This document shows, in pieces, positions 19,693 through 26,383 of a stretch of 26,383 nt of DNA (positions are counted from its first letter, which is position 1; the number at the start of each line of letters is the position of its first letter). This DNA comes from Apostichopus parvimensis (Eukaryota > Echinodermata > Holothuroidea > Aspidochirotida > Stichopodidae). Position numbers and translations under genes: made by a program. Under the pieces are notes generated by a model that saw nothing but the letters and a program-made list of their open reading frames with translations, was not told the origin of the DNA and did not search any database. The DNA lies in contig KN886195.1 in the NCBI GenBank assembly GCA_000934455.1, positions 65,688 to 92,070 of the forward strand, read 5' to 3'.

Positions 19693-21440
19693 TATGTATA
19701 TATTTCACCAACAAAATTAGGGAAATATTTCAACCTTGACCTCACGAAAGTATGATGTTGTGATTGGTCTTTCTTTGTCCTACGTATGTACATATATGCA
19801 CTATATAGCTTACTGTACTTTACACAGCATATTCTGATATTTTGCAACTGACATAAAAAAAAAAAAAACTTTGCAGTGATCCCACGAGAACCGCATGTTA
19901 GGAAGTCTATGTTGCAGTGTCCGCAGTCACAAAGAGTAAGCTGCAACCTCTATATTTAATTTTGTTAGTGCAGAAAAAGTGCTAGGAGACAAGGCACAAG
20001 TGAACTTTTCAATTTATTTATAAACAATATTGCTCGCATTCCAAACGGGATATTTTTTTACCTATACTAAGGTATAACGTAGCTTTGTATGTCATCTGCC
20101 CTGAATTTATGATCAAATTCTGGACTACCTTTTAAGTACTTTGATTAAATGTCATCAGACACTTCTCTTCTTGTTTCAAGTATAAATCACAGTTATTAGC
20201 CTCAGGTGAGCCTAATTGCGATCATTACTAATAAGTGATATTACCCGCATGAAGCTATTTTCAGATTTATCACCAGGTCTTTAGTAGACTAGCGATGAAC
20301 GTAACCTGAAACTACATAAACCATTTGATGAGATTGGTGACTGATGGTCATAACAGCATATACAAACCAGGAGCTAATTTGACACTGTGTGGATTTATCA
20401 ACAAGTAATATTGTACATTACATGCCACGATGGCTTTCCCTTTTCGCAATCATTTATATCTTCTAGAACAACACATCAAATTGGCTCTATACGCTGATGT
20501 GTTACAAACCAATAAACCAATTAACAGTAAATTCAACCCATCACATTTGTGACAGTTGAATCTGTGCGTTTGCATAGTTGTATGTTGTCCAGATCGACTG
20601 ATGAGTAACATTCGTGCTTCAACGAAGGTCGTTTTCTTTTCAACGTGTTACGTATACTACACTTAACACACTTTCCGAGGTCACTAGAGCATTGATGGAA
20701 GTTTAAAACTGACATGTCCTTCCCATTATATTATAGCGAATGGTGCGGACAAAATGACTCTTTCAATTTCCTACCAGAACCTGTAGATTATTAACTAGAA
20801 GTTTAAAAACAAGTCTCGCATATAGTGCTTTCCCACAAAACTTCTGCACTCGTTTCGGTATACCTCCCCATTCACCAGTGAATTTCCAAAAGTTTTAAAT
20901 CGACTTCAATTCTCAAGGTTTAACACCATGCAATTGCTGAACGTATATTCTTTTAACACTCAATCATGACATTTGTTGATGATAATTGCAAACGCAAAAC
21001 AGTCACTTCAATGTATCTTTTTATGGAGTTGGATGTAGGTGATATATATTCATCATGGTATGGTTACAAAAAAATTAACACTTAACCTCTAAACACACTC
21101 AAGCAACATTTGATGCAAGGACTATAGTCTTATGTGTGCACACAGAATGATTCTACTATACTTTATCATGTCAATCAGTTATCAGCTCATTGCATAATGT
21201 TCAGACCACTAGGTATATAATTGAGAAATAAAACACATGGACAAATGAGCTTAACAGTCACATGGTTGAGAATTAACATGTTGATTTAGATGTGACGTGA
21301 ACATATGATATTTGAATAAATAATACCAAACTAAGTGACACTCGACCAGATGATATGACCGTCCGAGGCACTTAACCGACCAAGCAGGAGTAATCAGGGC
21401 TTTAGTATCGATTCCATAAAGACGGACCTGCCTCGTAGCT
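19693..21440. other. Long non-coding stretch
   Basis: Contains an A14-like run near 19855-19868 and a stem AACACATCA/TGATGTGTT (20470-20478 and 20495-20503). No gene seen. Confidence 0.5.
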
Positions 21441-21454
21441 TGCCTGCTTCTTAC

Positions 21455-21530
21455 TTTGAATTTTTCTCGGATTCGAATTAGCTGGACTCGCACTCGGACG
21501 AGGATCTTCTGGACTCGACGAGAGCCCAGA
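21455..21530. repeat. Degenerate GGACTCG/GGATTCG cluster
   Basis: GGATTCG, GGACTCG, CACTCGG, GGACTCGACGAG recur within about 70 bases. It looks like an eroded short tandem repeat. Confidence 0.45.
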
Positions 21531-22841
21531 GTTGTAGATACTTTAGAGCAAAATGAAGAACGTGTGATAGTAATTAAATCCTACAATAGGCAAAAGTTAG
21601 AGAATGTGAACAGAAATAAACAATGCATTAACTTGTCTTCTGTCCTGACATTTGAACCACGCAAGTACTTTTAAAAGTCTTACTTTAAGTAGTATCCAGG
21701 TTAAGATTATATTATATCAAGAAATTAATAATGCTATGCTATGATGTACTGTTCAATAACCTGTTAGAAAAGTAACCAAAAAACATTTGACCTGCATCGG
21801 TCACATATAGCACATAAACTTGTAATATAATTTCACCCTTTGAAGTGCAAATAAAAGAAAAATTATACGAAACAGATGGAATATTAATGCGTTTAGCTTA
21901 GGCCTCTTTGAAAGATTTGAAAGAGGCCTGTCAAATACTCAAATCATACTGGTTTGATTGATATTGATCCTAACTTTAAGCTTAGTGATCCCAGTTGATT
22001 GCTTAAGTTGTAAGGTTATTTTAAAAGACGGAATACGTCACACTTAATAATGTATTTATTTACATATAAATTTCGTTAATGATTGTACTAGTGTTTTCCT
22101 TTTCCTCATATCATCAATTGCGTGCAAAGAAAGTTCTATGAAATTGGGTTATCAATATTTAAGCACGCAGACAGCTGGATGAAAAGCAAATTGTTCAATC
22201 CAGTAACGCCGCATAATTCAAGTCAATGCACACATAGAAATGAAACTAAGTGTTATTACCCGCCTTCCATAGTTCAGGCTGCACCTCACATGGAATTATT
22301 CATCATATAGGTCTTAAAGCTATTGTCGTTAATACTTAATGCAAAAAAGTGTTATGATCTGAAGCTGTATAAGGTATAAAGTCTCTAGCGTGAAACCCAT
22401 ACAATCAAAACTTCAGGTTTATTCTATGTGGACAGAAAGCTTAAACATTCGCCCCAAATAATGCATGTCATTATAAAGCATGAATACACAATCTCCTGAT
22501 GAGTCACATTTCAACGTATAGACATAAGTAAGTGTCTCCTTTGCTTTCGATCTTATCTTCATCCCTAACTGGATTGTTGTTACTTAAAATTGAGTGTTCA
22601 ATCAGCCACTTCGTCTCATAGCATATTTAATAAATGTTTCGTTATACTTTCATGTAACATAACGTGACATTCGACTCTTGAAATTCTATAGGCTAAAAAA
22701 CATCAGTATAAATATCAATTTGAGTTTGATATGATAATATAGCGAAAGTCATAATGGATTTGGGACAACATTTACTGAATTTATCAGTAAATTCACCCGC
22801 CTTCCAATAGTTGAAGGTGACGCTGCTAAGGAAGTCGGACC
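21531..22841. other. Non-coding stretch with a perfect 10-bp stem
   Basis: AGGCCTCTTT at 21900-21909 and AAAGAGGCCT at 21920-21929 are perfect inverted partners. No gene seen in the rest. Confidence 0.5.
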
Positions 22842-23216
22842 CTCTAACCCAGGGCTTCCCTAACTTTATCCCCCACGAACCCCCTGTGGATGTCAGAGTT
22901 GTCCACGAACCCCTAACTTTTCGAGACACGATCTGAGTCATTATTATAATACGCATTGCAGTGCTTCGTAAAAGATAAAGTATCACATGCACGGTACGGT
23001 ACGATACCACTATGGCAACATATGCGTATTGACGCGAAAAGAGTTTGTCGATAGGTACGACTTTTGTACATTACTAAACTATATGATATATCAGATTTTA
23101 GTTCAACAAAAAGTACTCTCGTTTTGAATTTGAGAAACGTCTCACGAACCCCCTGGGATGGACTCACGCACCCCCTTGGGGTTCAAGCACCCAGTTAGGG
23201 AACCCCTGCTCTAACC
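22842..23216. mobile_element. Short non-autonomous hAT element with perfect 8-bp target duplications
   Basis: The element spans 22850-23208 (359 bp). Its ends are CAGGGCTTCCCTAACT and the reverse complement of CAGGGGTTCCCTAACT, 15 of 16 identical. CTCTAACC flanks both sides exactly (22842-22849 and 23209-23216), the 8-bp duplication expected for hAT. Subterminal CACGAACCCCCTG occurs near both ends (about 22874 and 23143) in the same orientation, as transposase-binding repeats do. There is no transposase frame, so it would have relied on an autonomous relative. Confidence 0.92.
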
Positions 23217-25457
23217 TTTCTTCATTTACTTACACAGTCATTTTACACCATAATAATCACTGTGATTCATTTGGTTTGCTCTCACTACCTCTCTCTTTAA
23301 AACGTTGGCTTCATTGGTGTACGAAAATAGCAATCTCAGCTATAATCGCAGCCTATAAGCGAAGTGAGCTAAGCTATACATCTTTTAATCGAAAAGCAAA
23401 GACATTTTTATGAAGAATTTAAACATCTGTTAGAACAATTTAGCGAATATTATTTTTAATCATGCACGTAGTTGGTGTTGGAATGAATGATGTGATAAAC
23501 TTTGCACACGTCTGCTTTAAATGACTATGCCTAATTGAATCATGTTATTCCCACCGATTTCTTACTATATATGGATAGTGAATGATTGTCGATGGATGTG
23601 TCTTGATACTTCCAAAGCCGATCAAAGCAAAACAGTCTTAGTTCTACATTTCACTGAATTGTGAGAAAACTAAGACATGATTTGTCATGCCATTAGGCCC
23701 AAAACCACATTTCACGCCATTTGAGGGGGAGGGGGAGGGGGCTTTTATAAAACTCGAAACTTTTCAAGCCCCTCGATTGCCGCCATCTGTTGATAAAACG
23801 CGTTGGTTGAATGCAAAATGCATTGATCTTTCTATTGAAGCTTTGAAGTCAATGAAAGTTCACGATCTTGAGGGAAATCCTCTCGGTAGTACCTGGTTAC
23901 AAACAACACACGTAGTCGCAAAACTTAATCAAAAATCGTAGAATATTTGCGGCAATTTGCTGATAAATTAGTCTGCATTTGCATCGCTAAGAGTAACGAG
24001 ACGAAATCGCTTGCAGGTTTGTGTGTTCATGCAAGAGCGATCAAATTGACTTCTCTACCTCTCGCGGTAAACTCGCTAACATTTAAATTTCTATATGAAC
24101 TTTGCTCTTGAAGTATACGTTGTTATCGTCATCCTGTTTTTTTGGCTTTCTTTAAACGGACAATATACCTCCTCATATCACTCTGTAAAATTGTATATTT
24201 CTTTTCTGGTGTATGTATGCAAATAGGACAATGTGTTAGCGACGCTTGGCAAGATATAAAATACTAGAGTGAGGTTCATCATTAGGATGATTGAACCGCC
24301 TTGGGTGTTTCCAGACTCTTCTCCGTCAATCGAAATTGATTGCGAATATAGTAATGTAGTCACATACACGAGGTGTCTGCACATTGGAAGGTCTCGGAAG
24401 ACAATTATCGTGATTCGCCAGAGTCGTTCATCAGGAAAGATATCAGTCAAAGAAACGTGTGTGGCAACAAATTCAAACCTTTGAAAATATCAGCGATTAT
24501 TTGTTTTCTTCTGTTGTTATACTTATATATATTATTACTTTGACTAGCTTAGAATGTGGATAATTCATATCGTTGTTTCGTTTATCTGTGGATTTATTAC
24601 AACCTGACCTGGAATGTAAAGTAAATATCTACGTTCGCGTTTTTCATATAGCCATCAAGTTGGTTTATTCCAGAAGATGAGTGATTAGTGTCGTAAAATA
24701 AAAGTGATTTACAAAGTTTGGGAATAGGTTGTGAATGGAATCTATTCTTCGTGATTGTTTTTCGCATTCGATGTTGTGAATTCCTTATGTGATGTTATGG
24801 ATAGACCTTGATAGATTGGTACCATTGAAATATCAATTATAAAAGGTAATCGTATCTTAAGTTAAGCTTTATATTATATATATATATTTATTTTTTCTTT
24901 TGTTCTCTTCTTCAACATACAATATTGTCGATACAAGAAACGTCCTTATCAGTTGTACAACCCTGGCAATCTAGAGAGTAATTAGAAAATAAATGTGGTT
25001 TTTCTTAAGACTGTGACAATTGTAAATTGTGATCATTTGGCACTAGGCGTCTTACATAGTGCACCAAGTCTTTTATTCTGTTTAGAGTACGGGCCACACA
25101 TGAACATCATAAAACAATAATATAACGGTGTTTCGAAAACTCTATAAAAACTGCAAGTACCACTAAAAAACGTTGTTTCAATTATTTTTGAAAGTCTCAA
25201 AAGGTGTTAAGTTATGAAATTGTGGTTCATTACGTGCATGAGGTCATTTTTGTTTTGCATGACGATACCTAAAATATGTGACTAAACTTTGGCGTGATGA
25301 CTGTTAGATGTAAACAACTCTTCATGCACCACAAACAATTTTTGCGGACAATTTATAGCCCTTGCTTTTAAAGTGCAATGTTCATCTGTTATCTATCGAT
25401 CTAGTATTATGCATTCCATACTTGATTGATAACTGTGTATATGTTATCGTTCCTCAG
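23217..25457. other. Non-coding stretch, probably intronic at its right end
   Basis: Contains a GAGGGG-rich patch at 23724-23741, inside an 84-codon frame (23687-23941, with RLPPSVDKTRWLNAKC) that I do not recognise. Overlapping opposite frames at 24178-24484 look like chance. A TA run lies near 24874-24888. The last bases form the acceptor of the synaptotagmin-like exon. Confidence 0.5.
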
Positions 25458-25881
25458 AATACGATTCTTACTACACGGACGGCGATTCATCTTCCTCTGA
25501 CGGGAGCGACTCTATTTCTGCTGGCAACATGACGCCCAGGTCACCTGTCAAAACCATCCATCTCTCGCCTGTCAAGGCTCAGACGATGCCCAGAAATCTC
25601 TCAAGGTCTTCAGAATGTCTTTACCCACGTTCCAGAAGTCCCAGCGAGTGTTACCCTACAGATGCCAGTCTTGAGATCCCATCTCTCCATATACCTCAAA
25701 GAAAACGTAGTGCCGAAAGTTTCAGAATGGAGGATCTGGGCCAGTTACGACCTGAGTTATACATGACGGAGGAGACATGTACTCCGGAAAGGACCAAAAC
25801 CGGAAAGAAAATAGAAGAAGTGATTGAAGAATATTATGGAAATGTGTGGTTTGCGGTTCGGTTTGACAGGAAAGAATCGAG
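25458..25881 (+). CDS. Internal exon of a synaptotagmin-family gene (linker and start of C2A)
   Basis: The exon runs from an acceptor (TCGTTCCTCAG) to a perfect donor (CGAG|GTAAGA); the upstream intron is phase 1 and the downstream intron phase 2. Its 140 full codons encode an acidic start (DSYYTDGDSSSSDGSDS), a Ser/Pro/Arg-rich linker with two SPVK proline-directed phosphorylation sites, a basic patch (PQRKR), then DLGQLRPELY and, after 20-odd residues, YYGNVWFAVRFDRKES. The LGxxxPELY phrase just before a G-x-V/I-x-F-A-V/L-R strand is what I know from the synaptotagmin 3/6/9/10 group, where it leads into the first C2 domain. Such proteins are membrane-anchored calcium or phospholipid sensors in vesicle exocytosis. 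The exon stops at C2A strand 1, so the calcium-binding loops and C2B lie outside the window, as does any recognised membrane segment. Another C2-tandem protein remains possible. Confidence 0.75.
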
Positions 25882-26383
25882 GTAAGAAATTATGTCTTTA
25901 GCAAATTTGCTTGTTCGAATACGGCGAGACCAAAATAGGGCAAGTGTTATTGCTCGTCCTAGTCTTTGCCCTTTTCACTCCTTTTCAAAAAAAAAATGTT
26001 AATTAAAGTTTATATTTCAGGAACGTAACAGAACACAAGCTTAACAAATAACACGTTCGATTTCCTTTGTATGATTATGAACAGTTTACGCCAAACTGAT
26101 TCTCACCAATTTTCTAACCCCTCGGCGGTATGTTCTCTCGTTTTTGCAATAAAAAAGTTTAAACGTATACCGGTGCTCTTAGAAGCAACTCTTGATATTT
26201 CGTCTGTGAGATCCCATTGCTTTAGTCCAAGGTCGAACTATGGTACTCTATGCTTCATTAATTTCAACCCTGGGTTTCCGCCCTACTTTCCTTTCTCCGG
26301 TTGCCGGTGCAAATACAATATTCTACACTTTTATAAGAATATTACGTAAATTGGGAAATGCAAGAATCTTTCTTATGGTGATA
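25882..26383 (+). other. Intron of the synaptotagmin-like gene
   Basis: Begins with a strong donor and shows no convincing second exon before the window ends. The open frame at 26071-26349 lacks C2 features and is probably chance. Confidence 0.6.

Noticed and set aside
23687-23941. 84-codon plus-strand frame with FEGEGEGA and RLPPSVDKTRWLNAKC
   Set aside because: Part comes from a GAGGGG repeat, there are no convincing splice sites, and I recognise no family; a translated search could rescue it.
24178-24484. Opposite-strand frames covering the same DNA
   Set aside because: Mutual overlap, no domain and no splice signals; probably chance.
26071-26349. Possible next exon of the synaptotagmin-like gene
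   Set aside because: The peptide lacks the expected C2A sequence (calcium-binding loops and SDPYVK-like motif).

Overview
The window looks like animal nuclear DNA: AT-rich, intron-dominated, with GT-AG flanked exons and a dense layer of degenerate repeats (LINE, Penelope-like remnants, hAT and TA-flanked MITEs, minisatellites). The repeat mix and the one recognisable gene suit a marine invertebrate, perhaps a deuterostome such as an echinoderm. That placement is inference from repeat flavour and is weak. There is no bacterial gene organisation and no CRISPR.

Layout. 1-310: right end of a 53-bp tandem array. 1100-4090: a hierarchical minisatellite split by a broken L1/Tx1-type LINE on the minus strand (about 1655-3490, with an A-rich T-poor strip to 3675). 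4274-4380 and 11257-11440: two Penelope-like 3' remnants, the second with a hammerhead-ribozyme-like core. 4974-5555: a 146-bp tandem array whose units fold back on themselves. 6173-6825: an unrecognised candidate exon and an unrecognised open frame. 7325-7456 and 9969-10098: two inverted copies of a ~130-bp repeat. 8533-8767: a possible CRE-containing promoter and ATG-free first exon. 9289-9430: a TA-flanked MITE. 11880-12010: a possible tRNA-derived SINE head. 15781-16003: a retroposon with a U2 snRNA 5' head. 22842-23216: a short hAT element with perfect 8-bp target duplications. 25458-25881: an internal synaptotagmin-family exon on the plus strand. The rest is intron or intergenic DNA without genes that I can support.

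The only confidently recognised host gene is the synaptotagmin-like one. Much of the window to its left could be its 5' intron(s) or upstream region. If the CRE-bearing segment near 8.6 kb is its first exon, the intron would be about 16.7 kb, but nothing in the sequence proves the link.

The most unusual item is the U2-headed retroposon: 45 bases nearly identical to the U2 snRNA 5' end are joined to an unrelated structured body and an A-tail, between 16-bp target duplications. snRNA-headed SINEs are known to me only from crocodilians (SINEU), so a U2-headed SINE here would be a separate origin if it proves multicopy.
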